Of a stretch of DNA of 64,000 nucleotides, positions 12,303 through 21,387 are shown in pieces. Source of the stretch: Ornithorhynchus anatinus (taxonomy: Eukaryota; Chordata; Mammalia; Monotremata; Ornithorhynchidae); the NCBI RefSeq assembly GCF_004115215.2, contig NW_024396779.1, positions 248,001 to 312,000 on the forward strand, read 5' to 3'. Below the pieces are notes generated by a model. It saw only the letters and a list, made by a program, of their open reading frames with translations, was not told the DNA's origin and searched no databases. The stretch's first letter is position 1. Each line of letters begins with the position of its first letter. Made by a program: the position numbers and the translations under genes.

Positions 12303-12800
12303 TCCATTCATTCAATCATATTTATTGAGCACTTACTGTGTGCAGAGCACTTAGTACAATATAACAATAAACAGACACATTGCCTACCCACAATGAGCTT
12401 ACATTTTAGAGGGAGAGACAGACATAAATATAAATACATAAATTACAGATATGTACATGAGTGCTGTGGGGCTGGGAGTGGGGATGAGTAAAGGCAGCAA
12501 ATCAGAGTGATGCAGAAGGGAGTGGTAAAAGACAAACGAAGAGTTTAGTCAGGGAAGGACTCTTGGCAGAGATGTGCCTTCAATAAGACTTTGAAGCGGG
12601 GGAGAGTAATCATCTGTTGGAATTGAGAAGGGAGGGCATTCCAGGCCAGAGGGAGAACATGGATGAGGGGTAGGCGGTGAGACAGACGAGATCAAGGTAC
12701 AGTGAGAAGGTTGGCATTCGAGGAGTGAAGTCTGTGTGGTGGGTTGTAGTAGAAAGTCTGTGAGGTGAGGTAGGAGGGGCCAAGGTGATTTTGAGACATT
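12303..12800 (-). mobile_element. L2 LINE, 5'-truncated
   Basis: Reversed L2 3' end of about 500 bp. It covers the 3' UTR and the last part of the ORF2 C-terminus (reversed RPLAH...WNALP region). No intact frame remains. Confidence 0.75.
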
Positions 12801-13402
12801 GAAGAGCAGCTTGACCTAGTGGAGAGCACATGGACCTGAGAGTCAGAGAACCTGGGTTCTAATCCTACTTGTCTGCTGTGTGATTTTGGACAAGTAACTT
12901 AACTCCTTCTCGGTGCCTTAGTTCCATCACTGGCAAAATGGGCATTCAACGCCTGTTCTCCCTCCTACTTAGACTGTGATCCCTATATTGTTGTTGTTGT
13001 CTTTTGCTGTCGAGTTGTGTCCAACCCATAGTGATGCCATGGACACATCTCTCCCAGAATGCCCCACCTCCATCCGCAATCGTTCTGGTAATGGATCCAT
13101 AGAGTTTTCTTGGTAAAAATATGGAAGCCCCATTGCCTCCTTTCATGCAGTAAACCTGAGTCTCCACCCTCGACACTCTCCCTTACCGCTGCTGGACAGC
13201 ACAGGTGAGTTTTGACTTGTAGCAGATTGTCTTCCACTAGCTAGCCCCAGCCCCAGCTAGGAATGGAATAGATATGCCTCTGCTTGACACTCCCTCTTGT
13301 AGCCGAGACTGGTAGAGTACTGGAAACTCTCCAGTTGCAACCCTGAGAGGTGGATCCCTATGTAGAATTTGATTATCCTTTATCCTTCCCAGTGTTTGAC
13401 AC
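12801..13402. mobile_element. Mon-1 SINE split by snoRTE copy 3
   Basis: A plus-strand Mon-1 (12801-12984, resuming at 13353-13402) was hit by a minus-strand snoRTE (12987-13352). The 9-bp duplication GATCCCTAT is at 12978-12986 and 13353-13361. A TTGTTGTTGTTG tail marks the snoRTE 3' end at its left. Confidence 0.85.
13215..13320 (-). ncRNA. H/ACA snoRNA-like module of snoRTE copy 3
   Basis: On the minus strand, both hairpins and the terminal TGCTACAAGT ACA box are present (ACA complement at 13218-13220). The upper stem of the second hairpin is retained with a C-rich loop. The fold looks competent by eye, but expression cannot be judged. Confidence 0.35.
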
Positions 13403-13647
13403 AGCATGGACCTGAGAGTCAGAAGAACCTGGGTTCTAATCCTGGCTCTTCCACTTGTCTGCTGGGTGACCTTGGGCAAATCACTTCACTTCTCTGTGTC
13501 TCAGTTACCTCATCTATAAAATGGGGATTAAGACTGTGAGCCACATGTGGGATATGGACTCTGTCCAACCTGATTCTCTTGTATCTACCTCAGTGCTTAG
13601 TACAGTGCTTGGCATATAGTAAGTGCTTAACAAATATCATAAAAAAG
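13402..13647 (+). mobile_element. Mon-1 SINE
   Basis: A plus-strand copy that starts directly after the end of the previous Mon-1 and ends in an A-rich tail (CATAAAAAAGC). Confidence 0.8.
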
Positions 13648-14263
13648 CTACCGTAATTTTTTTTAAAGTTGTGAGACTGGAAATTAGTCGACCTGACCTG
13701 GAGGTAGAGGAATGTCAGTCAATTGTATTGATTGAGCACTTACTGTTTGCAGAGCACTACCAAGCTCTTGGGAGAGTACAGTATAACAATGTAACAGACA
13801 CGTTCCCTGTCCACACAAGCTTAATGTCTAGAGAATGGACAAGATAGCCTGCCTAGCTCATTATGGGCAGGGATTGTGTCTGCTAATTCTGTTGTATTGT
13901 ACTCTCCCAAGCACTTAGTACAGTGTTCTGCACATTGTCCTGTCTTATGCTGTTGAGTCATTCCCAACCCATAGTGACTCCATGGATACATAATAATAAT
14001 AATAATAATGGTATTTGTTAAGCACTTACTATGTGCCAAGTACTGTTCTAAGCACTAGGGTAGATACAAGGTATTCAGATTGTTCCATGTGGGGCTCACA
14101 GTCTTAATCCCCATTTTACAGATGAGGTAATTGAGGCCCAGAGAAGTGAAGTGACTTGCCCAAAGTCACACAGCTTAGTGGCAGAGGTGGGATTAGAACT
14201 CATGACCTCTGACTCCCAAGCCCATGCTCTTTCCACTGAGTCATGCTGCTTCTCCAAGAAAGT

Positions 14264-14339
14264 TGCTGTTAGCAGGATTCGAACCAGCTCAGGGAAACCC
14301 CATTGGATTTCAAGTCCAATGCCTTATACCCTCGACCAT
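14264..14339 (-). tRNA. tRNA-Ser(UGA) pseudogene fused to a Mon-1 SINE
   Basis: The minus strand reads GATGGTCGAGGGTATAAGGC, then ATTGGACTTGAAATCCAAT (anticodon stem-loop with TGA), a GGGGTTTCCC-type variable arm, and GGTTCGAATCCTGC (T arm). This is clearly a serine tRNA with its long variable arm. The first five or so acceptor bases are missing at the insertion boundary, the D loop has changed, and the T stem has one mismatch, so it is not a working gene. A linker ACTTTCTTG then leads straight into the Mon-1 head GAGAAGCAGCATG. One target-site duplication encloses both parts, so they moved as one RNA. Confidence 0.8.
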
Positions 14340-14520
14340 CATGACACATCTCTCCCAGAACGCCTCACCTCCATCTGCAATTGTTCTGGTAGTGTATCCG
14401 TAGAGGTTTCTTAGTAAAAATACAGAAATGACTTACCACTGCTTTCTTCCATACAGTAAACTTGAGTCTCTACCCTCGACTTTCTCCCACGCTGCTGCTG
14501 CCTAGCACAGGTGAGTTTTG

Positions 14521-14626
14521 ACTTGTAGCAGATTGCCTTCCACTCACTAGCCACTGCCCAAACTAGGAATAAAATGGGTAAGCCTCTGTTTGACTCTCCC
14601 TTCCATAGCCTGGACTGGTAGAGTAC
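14521..14626 (-). ncRNA. H/ACA snoRNA-like module of snoRTE copy 4
   Basis: On the minus strand, both hairpins and the TGCTACAAGT box are kept (ACA complement at 14524-14526). The CCATTC stem has become CCATTT with partial pairing. It lies antisense to the OR gene just downstream, so it could not be released from that gene's own intron. Confidence 0.3.
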
Positions 14627-14739
14627 TGGAAACTCTCCAGGTGCAATCCTGAGAGAAGGTTCTGCACATAATAAGTACTAAATAAATATGATTGATTGAT
14701 TGATTGATTGGCCCTTTCCAGACTGAGAGCTCTGTGATA

Positions 14740-14773
14740 GTTTGGCTGTTTTCTCCCCTGTGATTTTCCCCAG
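14740..14773 (+). promoter_or_regulatory. Candidate 3' splice site before the OR6-family coding exon
   Basis: A pyrimidine-rich run (TGTTTTCTCCCCTGTGATTT then TCCCCAG) ends in AG at 14772-14773, 18 bases before the ATG at 14792. OR genes usually have one or more 5' non-coding exons spliced to a single coding exon, and this fits that arrangement. The L2/snoRTE/SINE nest would then lie in the last intron. Confidence 0.6.
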
Positions 14774-14791
14774 AAAAAGCACTGAGACCGG

Positions 14792-15784
14792 ATGGGACCG
14801 GCGAATTGGACAGCAGTGACTGAAATCGTTTTAGTGGGCATCCCCACTACCCCAGAACTAGGCGTTTTCCTCTTCCTCCTCTTCCTCTCTGCCTACATGG
14901 TGACAGTGCTGGGCAATCTCCTCATCATCATGCTGATCTGTCTGGATTACCGTCTCCACTCACCCATGTATTTCTTCCTCAGCCACTTCTCTTTCAGCGA
15001 AATCCTAACCACGACCTGCGTCGTGCCCCGGATGCTGGCCAACTTCCTGTCAGAGACGAAGTCCGTGTCTTTTCATGAGTGCTTCACTCAGTTATGCTTC
15101 TACTTCCTCTTTGGTAGCACTGAGTTCATCTTCTTTGCCATCATGTCATATGACCGTTATGTGGCCATCTGCCAACCCTTGCGGTATCCCACCATTTTGA
15201 CTCGCTCACTCTGCGCTCAGCTCGTCACCATAGCGTGGTTTGGGTCCTTCTTTCTCATCCTCCCATCCATCCTCTTGAGAACCCGCTTGCCCTATTGCGG
15301 GCCCAACATCATCGATCATTTCTTCTGTGACAGCGCCCCCTTCCTTCACCTCGCCTGTGCCGACGTCACCTTCATTGAGCTTCTTGACTTCATCGTCTCC
15401 CTCGTGCTGCTGATCAGCTCTCTGGCAATGACCATCATTTCCTACGTCTGTGTCATCTCCACCATCCTCAAGATCCCCTCAGGCAAGGGGCGAAAGAAGG
15501 CTTTCTCCACCTGTGCCTCTCATTTCACCGTGGTCTCCATGGGCTACGGGATCTCCATCTTTGTCTATGTCCAACCCACTCAGAAGCGCTCCCTGCAGCT
15601 CAATAAGATCCTCTTTGTCCTCTCCAGTGTGGTCACCCCTCTCCTGAACCCCTTCATCTTCAGCCTGCGCAATGAAACAATGAAGAGAGCATTGAGTGAG
15701 TCTCTGGGAAGGGTCCAGTCCTTCACCAAGGACCTGAGGGTGATCCCTGTGATGAATTCGAATCCCTGCAGGTCTTGGTCCTGA
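14792..15784 (+). CDS. Olfactory receptor, class II, family 6-like, intact
   Basis: The product is a 330-residue seven-helix G-protein-coupled receptor, expected in olfactory neuron membranes and coupled to Golf for odorant detection. Visible features are the N5-W-T sequon, GN at 41-42 (TM1), PMYFFLS at 58-64, C97 and C179 for the conserved disulfide with C169 and C189 in loop 2, MSYDRYVAIC at 118-127, KAFSTCASH at 236-244 and PLLNPFIF at 283-290. The last motif has F where NPxxY has Y. The C-tail is about 20 residues longer than usual. The start MGPANWTAVTE and the C-terminal LSSVVTPLLNPFIF segment resemble OR6J1, OR6T1 and OR6M1. Reading is uninterrupted and no earlier in-frame ATG precedes the acceptor at 14773. 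An L2-derived AATAAA at 15994-15999 could serve as its poly(A) signal. Confidence 0.93.
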   Translation: MGPANWTAVTEIVLVGIPTTPELGVFLFLLFLSAYMVTVLGNLLIIMLICLDYRLHSPMYFFLSHFSFSEILTTTCVVPRMLANFLSETKSVSFHECFTQLCFYFLFGSTEFIFFAIMSYDRYVAICQPLRYPTILTRSLCAQLVTIAWFGSFFLILPSILLRTRLPYCGPNIIDHFFCDSAPFLHLACADVTFIELLDFIVSLVLLISSLAMTIISYVCVISTILKIPSGKGRKKAFSTCASHFTVVSMGYGISIFVYVQPTQKRSLQLNKILFVLSSVVTPLLNPFIFSLRNETMKRALSESLGRVQSFTKDLRVIPVMNSNPCRSWS

Positions 15785-15824
15785 CTGGAAGAGTGTCTAT
15801 ATTTGGCAAAAGGGCTGGCCTTTT

Positions 15825-16440
15825 GATTTTTTTTATATTAGTTAGGCGCTTACAGTGTGCCAGACACTGTGCTATGCACTGGGGTAAATGCAGCCTAATC
15901 AGGTTAGCACTCCCTGTTAATATTACTTACCAGCTCTGTTATTCTGTACTCTCCAAAGCGCTTAATCCAGAGCTCTGCACACAGTAAACGGTCAATAAAT
16001 AGCAATGATTGAGTGATTTGGAAGTTCGGATTTTTAAATATTTTTAAAGAACTTCTAAATCTCGTGGGCAGGTGGAAAGACCAGTATGAGGTGAGAGACC
16101 TGACTTCAAATCCTGGCTCCACCACTTGTCCGCTTTGTGACCTTGTGCAAGCCACTTGATTTCTCACTGCCTCAGTTTCCTCAGCAGTAAAATATGGAGT
16201 AATTACCCACTCTCCCTCCTTCTTAGGTTGTGAGCCCCAGGCAGGTCAGGAACTTGACACAATCTAACACTCAATCAGTCAGTGGCATTTACTTACTGTG
16301 TGGAGAGCACTGAACTAAATGCTTGAGAGAGTACAATGTAACAGAGTTGGTAGACGTTCCCTGCGCACAGTGAGTTTACAACGTAACATGCTTACATATA
16401 AGCTTATAAATATGCACTTGAGAAATTCCACAGTCACCAT
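15825..16440. mobile_element. Mon-1 and L2 fragments 3' of the OR6-like gene
   Basis: A minus Mon-1 scrap (15825-15908), a plus L2 end with AATAAA (15909-16015), a plus Mon-1 (16065-16265) and a minus L2 end (16268-16420). The sense L2 end lies about 125-230 bases after the OR stop codon. Confidence 0.65.
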
Positions 16441-16815
16441 TAAGATTGCCACAATTATTATTATTATTACTATTATCATTTCATCTCTGATACCACGGAC
16501 ACTCTACAAAATTTTGGAAGATTCCCATGAGGATGGAGAGGAAGGATAGGATTCTCTCCCCTCACAGTGGTGGAGGACAGTGGTGGTGGACAGTGGTGGT
16601 GGACAGTGGTGGAGGCTGAGAGCAGCAGACCATGAGAGAACATCTAACAGAGAGAGCATGAGGGGAGGAAAGGAAGGAGAAAGCCATAAAATTGAATGGG
16701 AAAGTAGCCTATTAACCTAATGGAAATGGTGGGAAATATTTGGGATGATTGAGCATATTATTTAGGTTATTCACTTTTCACTCCATGACTTATTCATGAT
16801 AATATTTTGTATTCA
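16440..16815. repeat. Unique stretch with a small GTGGTGGACA tandem repeat
   Basis: About 16565-16615 carries four or so copies of a 13-15 bp GTGGTGGACA motif. The remainder shows no repeat or gene that I recognise. Confidence 0.6.
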
Positions 16816-16951
16816 CCCAGATGTCTAGACTGTAAGCCCATAGTAGGTAGGGAATGTGACTGCCAACATTGTAGTTTTGAACTCTCCAAAGCACTTAGTA
16901 CAGTGCTCTGCACATATAATTTGCTCAATGAATATTATTGATGATAATGAT
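16815..16951 (+). mobile_element. L2 3' end
   Basis: A plus-strand L2 tail from TAGACTGTAAGC to GCTCAATGAATATTATTGAT. Confidence 0.7.
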
Positions 16952-17670
16952 GATTTCCCTTAAATCACACCACAAGCATCAATCCCTTATACTTCACAAC
17001 TCGTGAAACACATTCCCCAGACTATAAACTTCTCTACCCCTTCTCATAGCCTTCTCATAAATTACGAGATTTAATGTATGATTTAACCATTTACATGCAA
17101 TTCTTAACATCACATAGCAAGACAGGATCATGATCAGTGATATTCTGGAATATAATTAGACAAAGCACTAAGGCAATCAATATTCATCACATGAAACCTT
17201 TGCTGGATGGGCTGTTGAGAAGAATGGATGACAACCAAATACCCAAAAAACGCTCTATGGTGAACAGAAATGAGGGTGAGGAGGCTGTACAATTGCGGGC
17301 TACCCAAACTACCACTCTATGATGAGCAGAAATGGGTGAGAGGGGAATAGACAACAGCAGAATACCCAAACAACTGTCCTATGGTGAGCTGAAATAGGGA
17401 AATCATTGAAAGGATGGAGCAAATAGAAATATTTTAAGATCACAAGGAAGCCACAAAGATGTGGACAGTTGGAAGATATCACAAAAGCCAGCAAACTACT
17501 CCCACAGCATAAATTTCCAAACTGCTCTCATTCCACTTACCCTCATCTCTCGAACTTCTTGAAATCAATGGGAACTTTTCATGAGGGAGACCTAAGGGAG
17601 TGACAGACAGTCGTTCAATTGCTTCCCTTTCCCTTTCACCCTAAGAACACTGTTCTGGACTTGACATGTG
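16951..17670. other. Repeat-poor interval holding a three-unit tandem repeat
   Basis: There is no Mon-1 or L2 here. Open frames are at most 62 codons. The one clear structure is the tandem array at 17217-17399, listed separately. Confidence 0.5.
17217..17399. repeat. Tandem repeat, three units of about 61 bp
   Basis: Three imperfect units begin near 17217, 17278 and 17338. Each holds a TACCCAAA core, then CTCTATGGTGA or close variants, then GAAATGGGTGAGAG. The units differ by many substitutions, so the array is old. I do not recognise the family. Confidence 0.7.
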
Positions 17671-17825
17671 CTTTCAAGTACTACAGTGGTTCATGTAACC
17701 CCCATTGAAGAGTAGCACCAGTGGTTCATATGATCCTCTCATTGTAGTGTACCACTAGTGTTTTATGTGACCCCCATGTGGTCCCTATTGTAGCAACAGA
17801 AGTTCATGTAACCCCACTGAAGAGT

Positions 17826-17938
17826 CAGTCAGTCAATCGTATTTATTAAGCACTTACTGTGTACAAAGCACTGTACTAAGCACTAGGGATACTACAGTAT
17901 AACATACATTCCCTGCCCATAACAAGCGTACATTCTCG
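17826..17938 (-). mobile_element. L2 3' end inside the minisatellite
   Basis: A reversed L2 end, starting GTCAGTCAATCGTATTTATT, with minisatellite units on both sides. Confidence 0.75.
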
Positions 17939-18122
17939 GGGGGGTACTATCAGTGGTTTACGTGACCGCCCCTCCCCCCCCCCCGCCCAATTAAAAGTAA
18001 CACCAGTGGTTGATGTGATCCCCATTGAAGAGCACTACTAGTGGTTTATATGACCCCCCCATTGAAGAGTAACACCAGTAGTTCATGTGCCCCCCCACCC
18101 ATTGAAAGTACCACAAGCAGTT

Positions 18123-19107
18123 CATTCATTCATTCATTCATTTAATCATATTTATTGAGTGCTTAGTGTGTGCAGAGCACTGTACTAAGCGCTTGGAATG
18201 TACAACTCAGCAACAGATAGAGATAATCCCTGCCCATCAATGGGCTCACAGTCTAGAAGGGGGAGATAGACAACAAAACAAAACAAGTAGACAGGCATCA
18301 ATGCCATCAAAATAGATAAATAGAATCATAGATATATACTCATTAATAAAATACAGTAATATGTACAAATATACACAAGTGCTGTGGGGAGGGGAAGGGG
18401 GTAGAGCAGAGGGAGGGAGTAGGGGAAATGGGGAGGGGAGGAGGAGCAGACGGAAAGGGAGGGCTCAGTCTGGGAAGGCCTCCTGGAGGAGGTGAGCTCT
18501 CAGCAGGGCTTTGAAGAGAAGAAGAAAGTTAGTTTGGTGGATATGAGGAGGGAGGGCATTCCAGGTCAGTGGCAGAATGTGGGCCAGGGGTCGACAGAGA
18601 GACAGGCAAGAACGAGGCACCGTGAGGAGTGGAGTGTACGGGGTGGGCTGTAGAGAGAAGGGAGGTGAGGTAGGAGGGGGCAAGGTGATGGAGAGCTTTG
18701 AAGCCAAGAGTGAGGAGTTTTTGCTTCATGTGAAGGTTGATAGGCAACTACTGGAGGTTTTTGAGCAGGGGAGTGACATGCCCAGAGTGTTTCTGTAGAA
18801 AGATAATCCAGGCAGCAGAATGAAGTATAGACTGAAACAGGGAGAGACAGGAGGATGAGAGATGAGAAAGGAGGCTGATGCAATAATCCAGTTGGGATAG
18901 TATGAGAGTTTGTACCAGCAAAGTAGCAGTTTGGATGGAGAGGAAAGGGTGGATATTGGCGATGTTGTATAGGTGAGACAGGCAGGTTTTGGTGACGGAT
19001 TGGATGTGTGGGTTGAGAGCAGAGTCAAGACGACAGCAAGATTGTGGGCTTGTGAGAGGGAAGGATGATAGTGCCGTTCACAGTGACAGAAAAGTCAGGG
19101 AGAGGAT
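18123..19107 (-). mobile_element. L2 LINE, 5'-truncated (about 1 kb)
   Basis: A minus-strand L2 with a TTCATTCATTCATTCATT tail complement at its left, the 3' UTR, and the ORF2 C-terminal part. The reversed frames at 18465-18883 include HLAPSYLTSLLS and WNALPPHIHQTN pieces. The flanking 7-bp repeat AGCAGTT is at 18116-18122 and 19108-19114. The frame is broken several times. Confidence 0.85.
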
Positions 19108-19240
19108 AGCAGTTGATGTGACCCCATTGAAGAGTATGACCAATGGTCCCTATGACTCCCATTCATAAGTAGCCCCATTGCATAAAGCCAGCAGGGTGAT
19201 GGAGTGAGACCAATGAGACCCTTTCTTCCTCCCATTTATT

Positions 19241-20176
19241 TTAGATGCTACTATTCCTCTTGACGACCTTCCTCAGTATCTCTTTGAAGTCCCTGTTCCT
19301 CAAGCTATAGACGATGGGGTTGAGCAGCGGGGTCACCACCGTGTAGAACACAGAGATTACCTTGTTGAGATCGGGCGACAGGAGGGCGTTGGGCCGGACA
19401 TACATGGAGATCATGGTCCCGTAGTAGATGGTGACCACAGCCAAGTGGGAACCGCAGGTGGAAAAGGTCTTCCTCTGGCCCGATGCAGAGGGGATCTTCA
19501 AGATGGTGGACACGATGAAAACGTAGGAGAACAAAGTCATGAGGAAACAGATGCACAGCACCATAACGGACAGGATGAAGATGACCGTCTCTGTAGCGGC
19601 CGTACTGGAGCACGAGAGCTGCATTAGGGGAAGGAGATCACAGAAGAAGTGATCAATCTGGTTGGGCCCGCAGAACCTCAACTTGGAGATCATCAAGGAG
19701 GGAACGAGGGCGGTCCAGAGTCCAGCCATCCAGGACCCCACCACCAATTTCATGCAGGCTCCTGGGCTCATCAAGGCAGTGTAGTAGAGAGGGTTACAGA
19801 TAGCCAGGTAACGGTCATAGGCCATCGTGGTCAGCAGGAAGCATTCCGTGGCCCCAAAGAAGACAAAGAAGTAGAGTTGTGTCATACAGGCCGGGAAGGA
19901 GATGGCCCGTCTCCAAGACAGCAGGCTGGTCAGGAGCATTGGGGCGATAGTCGTGGTGTACCAGATCTCCAGCAAAGAGAGGTGCTTGAGGAAGGTGTAC
20001 ATCGGGGTGTTGAGCCGAGGATTCTGGCTCACAATCACGATGATGGTCAGGTTCCCGGTGACGGTCAGGAGGTACGTGAGGAGGAACACAGGGAACAGCA
20101 GGGCCTGTAGGGCTGAGAGATTCTGAAAGCCCAGAAGGTGGAACTCTGTGACAGTGGATGTGTTCCTGGGTTCCAT
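19241..20176 (-). CDS. OR11L1: Olfactory receptor OR11L1-like, intact
   Basis: The product is a 311-residue class II odorant receptor, a seven-helix GPCR of olfactory neurons. The start MEPRNTSTVTEFHLLGFQNL closely matches human OR11L1 as I remember it, as do LEIWYTTT, LYFFVFFGATECFLL and the C-terminal YYGTMISMYV. Features are the N5-T-S sequon, GN at 41-42, PMYTFL at 58-63, C97/C179 with C169 and C189, MAYDRYLAIC at 118-127, KTFSTCGSH at 236-244, and an intact NPIVY at 286-290. I chose the ATG at 20174-20176. The preceding TTG is in frame but is not a credible start, and a weak splice acceptor (CACACTTAG) ends at about 20180. The stop TAA (19241-19243) is followed at once by AATAAA (19235-19240), so the 3' UTR could be very short. 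Orthology is likely but untested. Confidence 0.92.
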   Translation of the reverse strand: MEPRNTSTVTEFHLLGFQNLSALQALLFPVFLLTYLLTVTGNLTIIVIVSQNPRLNTPMYTFLKHLSLLEIWYTTTIAPMLLTSLLSWRRAISFPACMTQLYFFVFFGATECFLLTTMAYDRYLAICNPLYYTALMSPGACMKLVVGSWMAGLWTALVPSLMISKLRFCGPNQIDHFFCDLLPLMQLSCSSTAATETVIFILSVMVLCICFLMTLFSYVFIVSTILKIPSASGQRKTFSTCGSHLAVVTIYYGTMISMYVRPNALLSPDLNKVISVFYTVVTPLLNPIVYSLRNRDFKEILRKVVKRNSSI

Positions 20177-20194
20177 CAACTAAGTGTGGAATCA

Positions 20195-21305
20195 ATAGCA
20201 ATAATAATAATTGTGGTATTTGTTGAGTGCTTACTATGTGCCAGGCACTGTACTGAGCGCTTGGTTGGATACAAATGAACCGGATTGGACATGGTCCCTG
20301 TCCCACATGAGGCTCTCAGTCTCAATTCCTATTTTGCAGATGAAGTAAGTGAAACACAGAGAAGTTAAGTGACTAGCCCAAGGTCACACAGCAGAGAAGT
20401 GGCAGAGGTGGGATTAGAACCTATGGTCTTCTGACTGTCAGGCCCATGCTCCTTCAGGAAAGGAAGAAGAGGAGGAAAGCAGGTAATTGCATTGTTTTTT
20501 TAAATGGTATTTGCTAAGCTCTTACTATGTGCCAGACACTGTACTAAGCACTGGGGTAGGTACAAGATCATCAGGTTGGACCCAGTCCATGTCCCACATT
20601 GGGCTCATAGTGTTAATCTCTTCCTCAGGCTTTCCAAGCTCTACTCTCAGAGGGGGTGTGATTCAGCATGGCCTAGGGAAACGGCATGGCCTAGTGGATA
20701 GAGCATGAGCCTGGCAGTCAGAAGGACCTGGGTTCTAATCCTGACTCTGCACATGTCTGCTATGTGACCTTGGGCAAGTCATTTCACTTCTCTCCACCTC
20801 AGTTACCTCATCTGTAAGTGGGGATTAAGACTGTGAGCCCCATGTGGGGCAGGGACTGTATTTAACATGATTAGCTTGTATCTACTTCAGCACTTAGAAT
20901 AGTGCTTGATATATAATAATGATGGTATTTGTTAAGTGCTTACTATGTGCCATGCACTGTTCTAAGCCCTGGCACTGTTCTAAGTGCTGATATATAGTGA
21001 CCACTTAATAAACAGAAGCAGTGTGGCTCAGTGGAAAGAGCACGGGCTTTGGAGTCAGAGGTCATGGGTTCGAATCCCGGTTTGGCTACTTGTCAGCTGT
21101 GTGACTTCGGGCAAGTCACTTAACTTCTTGGTGCCTCAGTACCTCATCTGTAAAATGGGGATTAAGACTGTGAGCCCCACGTGGGACAACCTGATTCCCC
21201 TGTGTCTACCCCAGCGCTTAGAACAGTGCTCGGCACATTGTAAGCACTTAACAAATACCAACATTATTAAATACTATAATAATAATAATAATTATCATTA
21301 TTATT
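20195..21305. mobile_element. Mon-1 SINE cluster upstream of the OR11L1-like gene
   Basis: Copies are: minus 20198-20455, minus partial 20493-20625, plus 20655-20915 (its tail is split by a minus scrap at 20912-20980), and a young plus copy at 21014-21305. The young copy keeps a strong box B (GGTTCGAATCCC) in its tRNA-like head and a long AATAAT tail. Confidence 0.75.
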
Positions 21306-21387
21306 TGCTCCTGGGCTCCAACACCTAAAGGGGGGATTGGGTAGGAAGGTCAGAGTTAGAAGAGGAGGAAAGGAGGTAATTCCTTCT

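Larger units (their letters stand above)
13713..14711. mobile_element. Three-layer nest: L2, snoRTE copy 4, tRNA/Mon-1 unit
   Basis: After a minus L2 scrap (13713-13830), a plus L2 3' end runs 13850-13935 and resumes at 14670-14711. A minus-strand snoRTE (13936-14658) sits inside it, with an 11-bp duplication GTTCTGCACAT at 13925-13935 and 14659-14669. Inside the snoRTE lies a minus-strand unit (13992-14339) made of Mon-1 plus a tRNA-Ser piece. It is flanked by imperfect copies CATGGATACAT (13981-13991) and CATGACACAT (14340-14349). Confidence 0.85.
17670..19180. repeat. Minisatellite, unit about 36 bp, interrupted by two L2 insertions
   Basis: A variable unit of the form AGTACCACCAGTGGTTCATG then TGACCCCCATTGAAG recurs from about 17675 to 17825, 17940 to 18122 and 19108 to 19175. 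It holds the near-palindrome ACCAGTGGT, and several units have expanded C runs, the longest near 17970-17985. I count roughly ten to twelve units. One L2 end (17826-17938) and one longer L2 (18123-19107) are inserted within it. It lies just 3' of the OR11L1-like gene. Confidence 0.75.

Noticed and set aside
14264-14339. A working tRNA-Ser gene
   Set aside because: The 5' acceptor half is missing, the D loop is altered, and it is part of a retroposed unit.
17217-17399. CRISPR-like array
   Set aside because: Units are long, diverged and adjacent without spacers, and the DNA is mammalian.
19649-20110. 153-codon plus-strand frame
   Set aside because: Antisense to the OR11L1-like coding exon. 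No independent support.
20177-20179. TTG as start of the OR11L1-like protein
   Set aside because: The next codon is ATG, matches the family start MEP, and vertebrate OR genes start at ATG.
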